Shown here: one piece after another, positions 53,759 through 63,356 of the stretch
Position numbering within the stretch: the stretch's first letter is position 1
Layout: every line of letters starts with the position of its first letter
Assembly: GCF_000308855.1 (NCBI RefSeq)
Contig: NZ_BAGM01000093.1
Location: 1 to 64,000, forward strand
Direction of reading: 5' to 3'
Source of the DNA: Nocardia veterana NBRC 100344
Lineage (GTDB): Bacteria > Actinomycetota > Actinomycetes > Mycobacteriales > Mycobacteriaceae
DNA: 64,000 nt
Made by a program: the position numbers and the translations under genes
The notes under the pieces: generated by a model
What the model saw: the letters and a program-made list of their open reading frames with translations, nothing else
The model's database searches: none
What the model was told of the DNA's origin: nothing

Positions 53759-54660
53759 GTATCGCCGTCGCCCCCACCGCCGCCGAGGCCTATCAGGCCT
53801 GTGAACAGATCACTCGCACCGAGGCGAAGAATTTCTACTACGGGATCCGGTTGCTGCCACCGGCGAAGCGTTCGGCTCTGTGCGCGCTCTACGCGCTGGC
53901 TCGCCGCATCGACGACATCGGCGACGATCAGGGCGAACCGGGCGCGAAAACCGAGGCCCTGACCCTGCTGCGCAAGGAACTGGACAAGGTGACCGGCGGT
54001 GCCGGAACCGATGATCCGGTGTTGTTCGCGGTCGCCGACGCCGCTCGCCGGTTCCCGGTGCCGATGGGCGCGTTCGGCGAACTGATCGACGGTGTGCAGG
54101 CCGACGTCGACGGTGTCAGCTACGCCGACTTCGACGAGCTCACCCACTATTGCCGCTGTGTGGCGGGGGCGGTCGGCCGGTTGTGCTTGTCGATCTTCGG
54201 ATCCGGTGGCGATCCGGGCGCTGCGCTGTATGCCGATCAGCTCGGAATCGCCCTGCAGCAGACCAATATTCTGCGCGACATCCGCGAGGACCTGATCAAC
54301 GGCCGCATCTATCTGCCCCGCGACGACCTGCGCCGCTTCGGTGTCCGGCTGGAACTCGACGCCGGCGGCGCCTTGAACGACCCCAACGGCGGACTGGCAG
54401 CGCTCATCCGCACCGGGGCCGAGCGCGCCGAAAACTGGTATTGCCTGGGGCTGCGCCTGATTCCGCATCTGGACGGACGCAGTGCCGCCTGCTGTGCGGC
54501 GATGGCGGGCATCTACCGGCGGCTCAACGAACGCATTCGAGCGAATCCGGTGGCCGTCTACGACCGGCGGCTGTCGCTGAGCGGACGCGAGAAGACCAAA
54601 GTGGCATCCGGTGCGCTGCTGCAGTATTCGATGACCGCCTTCGGGCGGGGCGGGCGATGA
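53755..54660 (+). CDS. hpnD: Presqualene diphosphate synthase HpnD
   Basis: HpnD joins two farnesyl diphosphates to presqualene diphosphate. The 301-residue product has [20 protein letters not shown], the Asp-rich RRIDDIGDD, and [24 protein letters not shown] near the middle, as in squalene/phytoene synthases. The GTG at 53755 overlaps the hpnC stop, and its own stop overlaps hpnE, so the three are translationally coupled. Confidence 0.92.
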   Translation: MSIAVAPTAAEAYQACEQITRTEAKNFYYGIRLLPPAKRSALCALYALARRIDDIGDDQGEPGAKTEALTLLRKELDKVTGGAGTDDPVLFAVADAARRFPVPMGAFGELIDGVQADVDGVSYADFDELTHYCRCVAGAVGRLCLSIFGSGGDPGAALYADQLGIALQQTNILRDIREDLINGRIYLPRDDLRRFGVRLELDAGGALNDPNGGLAALIRTGAERAENWYCLGLRLIPHLDGRSAACCAAMAGIYRRLNERIRANPVAVYDRRLSLSGREKTKVASGALLQYSMTAFGRGGR

Positions 54661-56069
54661 CGCCGCGGGTGGCCGTGGTGGGCGGTGGGCTCGCGGGCAT
54701 CACCGCGGCCCTGCGCTGCGCGGACGCCGGATATGCCGTGCGACTCTACGAAGCCCGGCCCTGGCTGGGTGGTCTGACCCATTCGTTCGCCCGCGGCGAG
54801 CTGTGGGTGGACAACGGCCAGCACGTGTTCCTGCGCTGCTGTGATCGCTATCTGGCCCTGCTGGACCGGCTCGGCGTGCGGGATTCGGTGCGGCTGCAGT
54901 CCCGGCTGGACATCCCCGTCGCCGGGGGCGGTCACCAGGGCCGATTGCGCCGGCTGCCGCTGCCGGCCCCGCTGCATCTGAGCTGGGCCCTGCTGCGGTA
55001 TCCATGGCTGACCCAGGGCGCCCGGTTGCGGTTCGTGCGGGCCGCGCTCGCTCTGCGCGCGGTCGACCCCACCGATCCGCGCACGGACGCAACCAGTTTC
55101 GGGGACTGGCTGCGCGCGCACGGTCAGGACCGGGACGCCATCGACAGTCTGTGGGATCTGGTCGGCGTCGCCACCCTCAATGCCCGCGCCGACGACGTCT
55201 CGCTGAGCCTGGCCGCCACCGTCTTCCAGATCGGCCTGCTCACCGATGCCGGGGCAGCCGATATCGGCTGGTCCCGGATCCCGTTGCGGCAGTTGCACGG
55301 CGATGCCGCGGCGGCCGCCCTCAGCGCTGCCGGGGTGACGACGACGCACGAGAAGATCACCGCGATCCGCCGGGCAGCGCACGGATGGACCGTGGCCGGC
55401 GCCACCGGCGAAACCGCCGCGGACGCGGTCGTCTCGGCGGTGCCACCGGCGGTCGCGCAGGCGGTACTGCCTCCGGACGCGGTCGATCCGCCCGCGGATT
55501 GGGCTGCGGCACTGGGTAGTTCGCCGATCGTCAACATTCACGTGATCTACGACCGGCGGGTCATGCGCGAACCGTTGCGCGCGGGTATCGGCACGGTGGT
55601 GCAGTGGGTGTTCGACCGGACCGACGCATCCGGGCTGCACCGCTCCGGGGGCTTCCCCGCCGGGGCGCAGTATCTGGCCGTATCCGTTTCCGCCGCGGAC
55701 GAATTCGTCGATCGTCCGGTGTCCACCCTGCGCCGGGAGTTCCTGCCGGCCCTCGAGCAGTTGCTGCCCGCGGCCCGCGGCGCGGGCGTGGTCGACTTCT
55801 TCGTCACGCGCGAACGGCACGCCACCTTCCGCCCCGCACCCGGCACCGCACGATGGCGGCCGCCCGCGGCCACCGCGCTGCCGGGCCTGGCGCTGGCCGG
55901 GGCGTGGACCGCCACCGGCTGGCCGGCCACCATGGAGGGCGCCGTCCGCAGCGGGGAAGCCGCTGCGGCCGAGGTCATTTCGCATCTGGCGGGCCTTCCG
56001 GCCCGCGCCGGCGCCGACGGCTCCGGTACGCCCGAACCCCGCACGCGGATATCGGAGGTGATCAGATGA
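54657..56069 (+). CDS. hpnE: Hydroxysqualene dehydroxylase HpnE
   Basis: HpnE removes the hydroxyl from hydroxysqualene to give squalene. The 470-residue flavoprotein starts [21 protein letters not shown] (FAD-binding) and has [21 protein letters not shown]; the C-terminal part has [23 protein letters not shown]. It is coupled by 4-nt ATGA overlaps to hpnD upstream and the prenyl synthase downstream. Confidence 0.9.
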   Translation: MTPRVAVVGGGLAGITAALRCADAGYAVRLYEARPWLGGLTHSFARGELWVDNGQHVFLRCCDRYLALLDRLGVRDSVRLQSRLDIPVAGGGHQGRLRRLPLPAPLHLSWALLRYPWLTQGARLRFVRAALALRAVDPTDPRTDATSFGDWLRAHGQDRDAIDSLWDLVGVATLNARADDVSLSLAATVFQIGLLTDAGAADIGWSRIPLRQLHGDAAAAALSAAGVTTTHEKITAIRRAAHGWTVAGATGETAADAVVSAVPPAVAQAVLPPDAVDPPADWAAALGSSPIVNIHVIYDRRVMREPLRAGIGTVVQWVFDRTDASGLHRSGGFPAGAQYLAVSVSAADEFVDRPVSTLRREFLPALEQLLPAARGAGVVDFFVTRERHATFRPAPGTARWRPPAATALPGLALAGAWTATGWPATMEGAVRSGEAAAAEVISHLAGLPARAGADGSGTPEPRTRISEVIR

Positions 56070-57082
56070 CGGTAACTACCCTGTCCACGGTCGACGCCGA
56101 CGGTCATGCCGTCCGGTCGGCACTGTTCGACGCCGTCGGACGGCTCGACGATGCGATCCGGCCGGTGGTCGCCTATCACCTCGGCTTCTGCGACGAGCAC
56201 GGCCGACCGGTGGCCGCCGCCAGCGGGAAATCGGTGCGGTCACGGCTCACCATGCTCGCCGCCCGCGCCGCCGCCGGTGACGATCTGTGTGCGATACCGG
56301 GCGCGGTGGCGGTCGAACTCGTGCACAACTTCTCCCTGGTACACGACGATCTGATGGACCGCGACGCCACCCGCCGCCACCGTCCCACGGTGTGGGCCGT
56401 CTGGGGCGATGCGGTCGCGGTGCTGGCCGGTGACGCCATGCTCGCGCTGGCACACGAGGTGCTGCTGGATTCGGGATCTCCGCATGCCGTCGCCGCCGCC
56501 CGGCTGGTCGGAAAGGCCACCCAGGATCTGATCCGCGGTCAGGCGGCCGACGTCGATTTCGAGCATCGCAACGATGTGACTCTCGCCGAATGTATCCACA
56601 TGGCGATGGGTAAGACCGCGGCGCTGCTGGCGGCGAGCGCGGCGGTCGGCGGCGTACTGGCCGACGCTCCGCCGGCGACGGTCGCGGCGCTGCAGAGCTA
56701 CGGCGACAACATCGGCCTCGCCTTCCAGCTCGTCGACGATCTGCTCGGCATCTGGGGCGATCCCGCGGTCACCGGCAAACCGGTGTTCTCCGACCTGCGC
56801 TCGCGCAAGAAGTCGCTGCCGGTGACCTGGAGCCTGGAATCCGGCCGCCCGGCGGGCCGCGCACTGGCGCAATGGCTCGCGCAATCCGGAGAACCCGGCG
56901 AGAACGACCTGAAGGCGGCGGCCGACATGGTCGAAACCGCCGGCGGCCGGCGCTGGGCGCGAGCCGAGGCCCGACGGCGGGTGCGGGCCGCCCAGCGAGC
57001 ACTCGACACCGTACCGATCGCCCCCGACTGTCGCCGGGAGCTCGTCGCCCTGGCGGATTTCATCGTGGAACGGAGTGCATAG
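56066..57082 (+). CDS. Polyprenyl (farnesyl-type) diphosphate synthase
   Basis: This 338-residue enzyme condenses isopentenyl diphosphate with an allylic diphosphate, most likely giving farnesyl diphosphate for HpnD. The two Asp-rich motifs are present: LVHDDLMDRDATRR (DDxxD) and LAFQLVDDLLGIWGD (DDxxGxxxD). Chain length is not settled from sequence. It overlaps hpnE by 4 nt and is followed by shc after 2 nt. Confidence 0.9.
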   Translation: MTVTTLSTVDADGHAVRSALFDAVGRLDDAIRPVVAYHLGFCDEHGRPVAAASGKSVRSRLTMLAARAAAGDDLCAIPGAVAVELVHNFSLVHDDLMDRDATRRHRPTVWAVWGDAVAVLAGDAMLALAHEVLLDSGSPHAVAAARLVGKATQDLIRGQAADVDFEHRNDVTLAECIHMAMGKTAALLAASAAVGGVLADAPPATVAALQSYGDNIGLAFQLVDDLLGIWGDPAVTGKPVFSDLRSRKKSLPVTWSLESGRPAGRALAQWLAQSGEPGENDLKAAADMVETAGGRRWARAEARRRVRAAQRALDTVPIAPDCRRELVALADFIVERSA

Positions 57083-57084
57083 CA

Positions 57085-59040
57085 ATGACAGTCACCGAAA
57101 CCGGCAAGGCGACCGAGCGGCGGACCGCGGTCGAATCCCCCTGCGGGGCGGACGATCTCACGTCCGTGCGGACGGCCACCGATGCGGCGGTGCGGCTGCT
57201 GCGCGCCTCCCAGCACGAACAGGGCTGGTGGAAGGGCGAATTGGCCACCAATGTGACGATGGACGCCGAGGATCTGCTGCTACGGGAATTCCTCGGCATC
57301 TCCGACCCGGAGGTGACCGCGTCGGCCGCGCGTTGGATCCGCTCCCAGCAGCGCGCCGACGGGACGTGGGCGACCTTCCACGGCGGCCCCGGCGATCTGT
57401 CCACCACCGCCGAGGCCTGGGTGGCGCTGCGACTGGCCGGTGACGATCCGTCTGCGCCGCATATGCGCGCCGCGGCCGAATTCGTCCGCGCCGAGGGCGG
57501 AATCGAAGCGTCCCGGGTGTTCACCCGGATCTGGTTGGCGCTGTTCGGTTTGTGGTCCTGGGACGACCTGCCGAATCTGCCACCCGAACTGGTGCTCTTC
57601 CCGTCCTGGTTCCCCCTCAACATCTACGACTGGGGATGCTGGGCCCGCCAGACCGTGGTGCCGCTGACTGTCGTGGCCACCCTGCGGCCGTGCCGCCCCC
57701 TGCCGTTCGGGATCGACGAATTGCGCACGGGTGCACCGGCCGCGCCCCGCGCGCCGATCACCACGCTGGCCGGAGTGTTCCAGCGGCTGGACACCGTGCT
57801 GCACACCTACGCGCGACTGCCGCTGAACCCGGTGCGGCAGCTGGCGATGCGGCAGGCGGCGGAGTGGATCCTGGCCCGGCAGGAGGCCGACGGCGGCTGG
57901 GGCGGCATCCAGCCCCCGTGGGTGTATTCGCTACTGGCGCTGCATCTGCTGGGCTATCCGCTCGACCACCCGGCGATGCGCGCGGGGATCGAGGGCTTGG
58001 ACGGCTTCGTGGTCCGGGAACAGACCCCTGACGGCGAGGTGCGCCGGCTGGAGGCCTGTCAGTCACCGGTCTGGGATACCGCGCTGGCCACGGCCGCACT
58101 GCTCGATGCGGGTGTGGCGCCCGACGATCCGGCCGTGCTGCGGGCCACCGACTGGCTGTTGGGCGAGCAGATCTCCGCCGGCGGCGACTGGCAGGTGCGA
58201 CGCCCGCGGCTCGAGCCCGGCGGCTGGGCCTTCGAATTCGCCAACGACGTCTATCCGGATACCGACGACACCGCCGAGATCGTCATTGCGCTGCACCAGG
58301 TTTCGCATCCCGATCAGCCACGCCTGGACGCGGCGATCGAACGCGCGGTCCGCTGGACCACCGGTATGCAGTCGGCCGACGGCGGCTGGGGCGCGTTCGA
58401 CGCCGACAACACCTCGATCCTGCCGACCAAACTGCCGTTCTGCGATTTCGGCGCCGTCACCGATCCGCCATCGGCCGATGTCACCGCGCATGTGGTGGAA
58501 ATGCTCGCGGTCCTCGGCCGCGGCGACGAACGCGCATGCCGCCGCGGGGTGCGGTGGCTGCTGGACCACCAGGAGTCCGACGGATCCTGGTTCGGCCGCT
58601 GGGGCGCCAACCACATCTACGGCACCGGCGCCGCGGTCCCGGCGTTGGTCGCCGCGGGGATCAGCCCGCGGTCGACGGCGATCCGCGCGGCGGTGCGCTG
58701 GCTGGAAGCCCATCAGAACACCGACGGCGGCTGGGGTGAGGACCTGCGCTCCTACCGGGAGCCGGAATGGATCGGCCGCGGGGCGTCCACCGCCTCGCAG
58801 ACCGCCTGGGCCCTGCTGGCGCTGCTCGCCGCCGAAGAACACGACTCCCCCGCCGTCCGGCGCGGTATCGACTGGCTGGTGCGCACCCAGCGCCCCGACG
58901 GCGGCTGGGACGAGGACCTGTTCACCGGCACCGGATTCCCCGGCGACTTCTACATCAACTACCACCTGTACCGCCTGGTGTTCCCGGTCTGGGCGCTGGG
59001 CCGCTACCTGCGCCGCCAGGCCGAACGGGACGGGAGCTGA
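57085..59040 (+). CDS. shc: Squalene-hopene cyclase
   Basis: Shc cyclises squalene to hopene and hopanol at the membrane. The 651-residue product has the catalytic DXDDTA motif (PDTDDTAE, Asp392-Asp395) and several QW repeats (for example QRADGTWATFHGGPGDLS, QEADGGWGG, QNTDGGWGEDL). The length is normal for class II triterpene cyclases. The ATG at 57085 sits 11 nt after GGAG. The stop is 4 nt before the hpnG-ispH fusion. Confidence 0.95.
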   Translation: MTVTETGKATERRTAVESPCGADDLTSVRTATDAAVRLLRASQHEQGWWKGELATNVTMDAEDLLLREFLGISDPEVTASAARWIRSQQRADGTWATFHGGPGDLSTTAEAWVALRLAGDDPSAPHMRAAAEFVRAEGGIEASRVFTRIWLALFGLWSWDDLPNLPPELVLFPSWFPLNIYDWGCWARQTVVPLTVVATLRPCRPLPFGIDELRTGAPAAPRAPITTLAGVFQRLDTVLHTYARLPLNPVRQLAMRQAAEWILARQEADGGWGGIQPPWVYSLLALHLLGYPLDHPAMRAGIEGLDGFVVREQTPDGEVRRLEACQSPVWDTALATAALLDAGVAPDDPAVLRATDWLLGEQISAGGDWQVRRPRLEPGGWAFEFANDVYPDTDDTAEIVIALHQVSHPDQPRLDAAIERAVRWTTGMQSADGGWGAFDADNTSILPTKLPFCDFGAVTDPPSADVTAHVVEMLAVLGRGDERACRRGVRWLLDHQESDGSWFGRWGANHIYGTGAAVPALVAAGISPRSTAIRAAVRWLEAHQNTDGGWGEDLRSYREPEWIGRGASTASQTAWALLALLAAEEHDSPAVRRGIDWLVRTQRPDGGWDEDLFTGTGFPGDFYINYHLYRLVFPVWALGRYLRRQAERDGS

Positions 59041-59044
59041 CGCG

Positions 59045-60520
59045 ATGACGCGACCCGGAACGGTCTGTGCCCCACTGCGTTCGGAGTGGGCCGCACTGCG
59101 GGGTGCCACCTGCGCGCCCGTGGTGCGCACCGGGCGCGGGCCGCGGCGACGTTACCCGGACGCCGCCGCGGGCCCGCTCGCGGTGGCGGGCGTGGCCGGT
59201 GCCCTCGCCGACGGTCTACGCCCCGGCGATCTCGTGGTGGCCGGCGTGATTCGCGCCGACGGCCTCGAACTGCCCAGCCGGGCAGCGGTTCTGCTGCACG
59301 GTGAACTGCGCCGGCTGGGGCTGTCCGCCCGGCTGGGGCCGGTGTACTCCGCCGAACGCGTCGTCACCGGCCGCGCCCGTGCGGAGCTGGCGGGTTCCGG
59401 GGCGCTGGCGGTCGATACCGAAACGGCCTTTCTCGCCGCCGACGCACCCGCCGGACAGGCGGTCGCCCTCCGCGCGATCGTCGACACCCCGGATGCGCCG
59501 CTGCTGCACCCGGGCACGATCGGACGCGGGCTGCGAGCCTTGCGGTCGCTGCGCGCGGCGGCACCCGCACTGGATCGGTGGTCGGCGGCGACCGGCGAAC
59601 GCGAGCTCCTGCTCGCCGGGCCGCGGTCGTTCTGCGCGGGCGTCGAGCGCGCGATCGAGATCGTCGAGCAGGCCCTGCGCCGATTCGGCGCCCCGGTGTA
59701 CGTGCGGCGCCAGATCGTGCACAACAGCCACGTCGTGACTGAATTGGCCGGACGCGGAGCGGTTTTCGTCGACGAACTCGATCAGGTACCCGAGGGGTCC
59801 GTGGTGGTGCTGGCCGCGCACGGGGTGGCCCCGGAGGTGCGCCGGCAGGCCGAGCGACGGTCGCTGCGGGTGGTCGACGGCACCTGCCCGCTGGTGTCGA
59901 AGGTGCACGCGGAGGTCCGGAAATTCGCCGCCGCGGACAAGACCGTCTTCCTGATCGGGCACGCCGACCACGAGGAGGTGATCGGCACTCGCGGTGAGGC
60001 GCCGGAGAACGTGATCGTCGTCGCCGATCCGGACGACGCCGCGCGGGTCACGCCACCGGATCCGGATCGGGTCGCCTACGTCATGCAGACCACGCTGGCG
60101 ATCGCCGAAGCCGAGGCCACGGCCTCGGTTCTGCGGCAGCGGTTTCCGGCGTTGAGCGTGCCGCGCAAGGACGACATCTGCTACGCCACCACCAATCGCC
60201 AGCACGCGGTGCGCGCAGTGGCTCGGGAATCGGACCTGGTGCTGGTGCTGGGTTCGCGCAATTCCTCCAATTCGCTGCGGCTGGCGGAGGTCGCCGCTGC
60301 CGAGGGAGTGGCGGCCCAGCTGGTGGAGGACGCCGGCGAGGTCGAGCTGAGCTGGCTGGCCGGCGCCCGCCGCATCGGCATCACCGCCGGGGCGTCGGCA
60401 CCGCCGCATCTGGTGGACGACCTGGTCGAGACCCTGTCCGGGCTCGGCGCCGTGCGGGTCCGGCACATCAGCGTGACCGAAGAAAATATTCGTTTCAACC
60501 TGCCTCGGGAGGTGAGCTGA
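59045..60520 (+). CDS. Fusion of HpnG-like nucleosidase and IspH reductase
   Basis: This 491-residue protein has two parts. Residues 1 to about 185 resemble HpnG, the nucleoside-phosphorylase-like enzyme that releases adenine from adenosylhopane (LRPGDLVVAGVIRADGLELPS; LAVDTETAFL; LRAIVDTPDAPLL). Residues 190-491 are 4-hydroxy-3-methylbut-2-enyl diphosphate reductase, with cluster cysteines Cys197 (AGPRSFCAGVERAI), Cys281 (VVDGTCPLVSKVH) and Cys379 (DDICYATTNRQ), plus SRNSSNSLRL. One polypeptide thus joins a late hopanoid step and the last MEP step. The ATG (59045) follows shc directly and no stop or start separates the halves. Confidence 0.9.
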   Translation: MTRPGTVCAPLRSEWAALRGATCAPVVRTGRGPRRRYPDAAAGPLAVAGVAGALADGLRPGDLVVAGVIRADGLELPSRAAVLLHGELRRLGLSARLGPVYSAERVVTGRARAELAGSGALAVDTETAFLAADAPAGQAVALRAIVDTPDAPLLHPGTIGRGLRALRSLRAAAPALDRWSAATGERELLLAGPRSFCAGVERAIEIVEQALRRFGAPVYVRRQIVHNSHVVTELAGRGAVFVDELDQVPEGSVVVLAAHGVAPEVRRQAERRSLRVVDGTCPLVSKVHAEVRKFAAADKTVFLIGHADHEEVIGTRGEAPENVIVVADPDDAARVTPPDPDRVAYVMQTTLAIAEAEATASVLRQRFPALSVPRKDDICYATTNRQHAVRAVARESDLVLVLGSRNSSNSLRLAEVAAAEGVAAQLVEDAGEVELSWLAGARRIGITAGASAPPHLVDDLVETLSGLGAVRVRHISVTEENIRFNLPREVS

Positions 60521-61522
60521 ATGGCCATGCCATTCCGTCAATCCGTGCGTCTGGGAGCGTATCTCGCGAAACAGAAACTCCTGCGTCGCGAGAAGTTCCC
60601 CATCCTGGTGGAATTGGAGCCACTGTTCGCGTGCAATCTGAAATGCGCGGGCTGCGGCAAGATCCAGCATCCGCATACACTGCTCAAACAGCGCATGCCG
60701 GTGGAGCAGGCGGTCGGCGCCATCGAGGAGTGCGGTGCGCCGATGGTCTCGATCGCCGGTGGCGAACCGCTCATGCATCCACAGATCGACGAGATCGTCC
60801 GGCAACTGCTGGATCGCAACAAGATCGTCTTCCTGTGCACGAACGCGGTCCTGCTGCCGAAACATCTGCACAAGTTCACCCCGCATCGCAATTTCGCCTG
60901 GATGGTCCACCTGGACGGGTTGCGGGAACGGCACGACGCCTCGGTCTGCAAGGACGGCGTCTTCGATCAGGCCGTGGACGCGATCCGCCAGGCCAAGGCC
61001 GCCGGTTTCCGGGTGATGACCAACACCACCTTCTTCGATGTGGATTCGCCGCAGGACGTGATCGACGTCCTCGACTATCTCAACGACGAACTCGAGATCG
61101 ACCATATGCAGATCGCGCCCGGATACGCCTACGAGAAGGCGCCCGATCAGGAGCACTGGCTCGGGGTGAAGCAGACTCACGAGTTGTTCTCCAAGGCGTT
61201 CGCCGACGGCCGGCGAAAGAAGTGGCGGCTCAACCACTCTCCGCTGTATCTGGACTTCCTCGAGGGCAAGGTCGACTTCCACTGCACAGCGTGGGCGATC
61301 CCCTCGTATTCGCTGAAGGGCTGGCAGCGTCCCTGCTATCTGCTCGACGACGGGTACGCGGCCACCTATCGGGAGTTGATCGACGACACCGATTGGAACG
61401 CCTTCGGGCGCGGTAACGACCCGCGCTGCTCGAACTGCATGGCGCACTGCGGCTACGAGCCGACCGCGGTGGTCGCGACGCTGGGCTCGTTGAAGGAGAC
61501 GATCCGCGCCGCGGTCAGCTGA
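60521..61522 (+). CDS. hpnH: Hopanoid radical SAM protein HpnH
   Basis: HpnH adds the 5'-deoxyadenosyl group of SAM to hopene, giving adenosylhopane, the first C35 hopanoid. The 333-residue product has the radical SAM motif Cys38-x3-Cys42-x2-Cys45 (FACNLKCAGCGK) and a C-terminal Cys-rich end (GNDPRCSNCMAHCGYEPTA). Translation starts at the ATG immediately after the fusion gene's TGA, with GGGAGG 8 nt upstream. It makes the substrate for the HpnG-like half of the preceding gene. Confidence 0.95.
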   Translation: MAMPFRQSVRLGAYLAKQKLLRREKFPILVELEPLFACNLKCAGCGKIQHPHTLLKQRMPVEQAVGAIEECGAPMVSIAGGEPLMHPQIDEIVRQLLDRNKIVFLCTNAVLLPKHLHKFTPHRNFAWMVHLDGLRERHDASVCKDGVFDQAVDAIRQAKAAGFRVMTNTTFFDVDSPQDVIDVLDYLNDELEIDHMQIAPGYAYEKAPDQEHWLGVKQTHELFSKAFADGRRKKWRLNHSPLYLDFLEGKVDFHCTAWAIPSYSLKGWQRPCYLLDDGYAATYRELIDDTDWNAFGRGNDPRCSNCMAHCGYEPTAVVATLGSLKETIRAAVS

Positions 61523-61562
61523 CCGAACCGTCGTTCCACAGCCCCCGGAAGGTGAGCCACGC

Positions 61563-63356
61563 ATGACACTCTCGCCGCGCGGGTCGGACCCGCTCGCCGC
61601 CCTCACCGGACCCGACGCGCTCGCCGCGCTGTCCGATGACGAACTACCCGTGCTGGCCCAGCGGCTGCGTGACCGGCTGATCGAGACGGTGACCGGCACC
61701 GGCGGACATCTCGGCGCCAGCCTGGGGACGGTGGAATTGACCATCGCCCTGCATCGGGTCTTCCGGTCGCCCACCGACGTTCTGATCTTCGACACCGGAC
61801 ATCAGAGCTACGCGCACAAACTGCTCACCGGGCGAGCGGACACCTTCGACACGCTGCGCCAGGCCGGCGGTATCGCGGGTTATCCGAATCGCACCGAATC
61901 CGCCCACGACTGGGTGGAGAACTCACACGCCTCGGTGAGCCTGGCCTGGGCCGACGGCATCGCCAAGGCGCTGCGGCTACGCGGGGAACACGACCGTCGG
62001 GTGGTCGCGGTGATCGGTGACGGCGCGCTCACCGGCGGCGTGGCCTGGGAAGGACTGAACAACCTGGGCGCCTCCGGTCATCCGGTGGTGGTGGTGCTCA
62101 ACGACAACGGAAGGTCCTACGACCCGACCGTCGGCGCACTCGCCGAACATCTGACGGCGCTGCGCGAGGGCGACACTGTCACCGGAAATCTGTTCGACGC
62201 CCTGGGTTTCACGTATCTGGGGCCGGTGGACGGACATGATGTGAGCGCGCTCTGCGCCGCCCTGCACAAGGCCGCCGAATACGCCAAACCCGTTGTGGTG
62301 CACGCCGTCACGGTCAAGGGGCGCGGCTTCGGGCCGGCGGAGGCCGACGAGGCCGACCGCATGCACGCCTGCGGGGTGATCGATCCGGTGACCGGAACGC
62401 CCCGCAAGCCGCCGGCCCCGACCTGGACCGACGTCTTCGAGTCGGAGTTGGCGGCGATCGCGGGCGAACGGCCGGAGGTGGTCGCGTTGACCGCCGCCAT
62501 GCGCCTGCCCACCGGGCTCGGCCGGATGTCACGCATCGCGCCGGAGCGGGTCTTCGATTCGGGCATCGCCGAACAGCATCTGCTGGCCTCCGCCGCCGGC
62601 CTGGCCGCGGCCGGGATGCACCCCGTGGTCGCGGTGTACTCGACCTTCCTCAACCGCGCGATCGATCAGATACTGCTGGATATCGCCCTGCACGACCTAC
62701 CGGTGACCCTGGCCCTGGATCGCGCCGGAGTGACCGGCCCGGACGGCCCGAGCCATCACGGCATATGGGATCTGGCACTGCTGACCTGTGTGCCGGGTAT
62801 GCGGATCGCCTGTCCGCGCGATCCGAGCCGAATCCGGGATCTGCTGCGCGAGGCGGTGTCGGCCGCCGGGCCCACCACCGTGCGCTATCCCAAAGCCACT
62901 GCGGGAGCGGATATTCCGCAGATCGCCCGGATGGACGGCATGGATATCCTGCATCGCGGCGCGCACCGCCCGCTGGACGTGCTCCTGGTCGCGGTCGGCC
63001 CGATGGCGGGGGCCTGCCTCCGCGCGGCGGAGGTCCTGACCCACAGCGGCCTGGGCGCCACGGTGGTCGACCCACGCTGGGTGTGGCCGATCAATCCGGG
63101 CCTGCCCGCGATCGCCGCGCGGCATCGGCTCACCGTCTGCGTCGAGGACGGGATCGCCGGAAACGGCGTCGGCGCCCAATTGATCCAGGCGATCGCCCGC
63201 GACGGCGGCGGGACGCACGCCCACGCGCTGGGGCTGCCGACCGACTTCATCGCCCACGCCTCCCGCGACCACATCCTGGCCGAATACGGACTCACCGGCG
63301 AGGGCATCGCCGCGGCGTGCCTGGAACGGTTACCCGCAACCGAGAGGATCCGATGA
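61563..63356 (+). CDS. dxs: 1-deoxy-D-xylulose 5-phosphate synthase (operon copy)
   Basis: Dxs condenses pyruvate and glyceraldehyde 3-phosphate to DXP, the first MEP step, with thiamine diphosphate. The 597-residue product has [18 protein letters not shown] (ThDP/Mg site), [18 protein letters not shown] and the C-terminal [14 protein letters not shown]. It is placed 40 nt after hpnH with GGAAGGTGA before the ATG, and its TGA overlaps ispG by 4 nt. A housekeeping dxs is expected elsewhere; this one probably serves hopanoids. Confidence 0.94.
   Translation: MTLSPRGSDPLAALTGPDALAALSDDELPVLAQRLRDRLIETVTGTGGHLGASLGTVELTIALHRVFRSPTDVLIFDTGHQSYAHKLLTGRADTFDTLRQAGGIAGYPNRTESAHDWVENSHASVSLAWADGIAKALRLRGEHDRRVVAVIGDGALTGGVAWEGLNNLGASGHPVVVVLNDNGRSYDPTVGALAEHLTALREGDTVTGNLFDALGFTYLGPVDGHDVSALCAALHKAAEYAKPVVVHAVTVKGRGFGPAEADEADRMHACGVIDPVTGTPRKPPAPTWTDVFESELAAIAGERPEVVALTAAMRLPTGLGRMSRIAPERVFDSGIAEQHLLASAAGLAAAGMHPVVAVYSTFLNRAIDQILLDIALHDLPVTLALDRAGVTGPDGPSHHGIWDLALLTCVPGMRIACPRDPSRIRDLLREAVSAAGPTTVRYPKATAGADIPQIARMDGMDILHRGAHRPLDVLLVAVGPMAGACLRAAEVLTHSGLGATVVDPRWVWPINPGLPAIAARHRLTVCVEDGIAGNGVGAQLIQAIARDGGGTHAHALGLPTDFIAHASRDHILAEYGLTGEGIAAACLERLPATERIR

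Noticed and set aside
58106..59044. Extended N-terminus for the hpnG-ispH protein
   Set aside because: The open frame continues upstream inside shc, but that part is the wrong frame of a conserved cyclase; ATG 59045 is the natural start.
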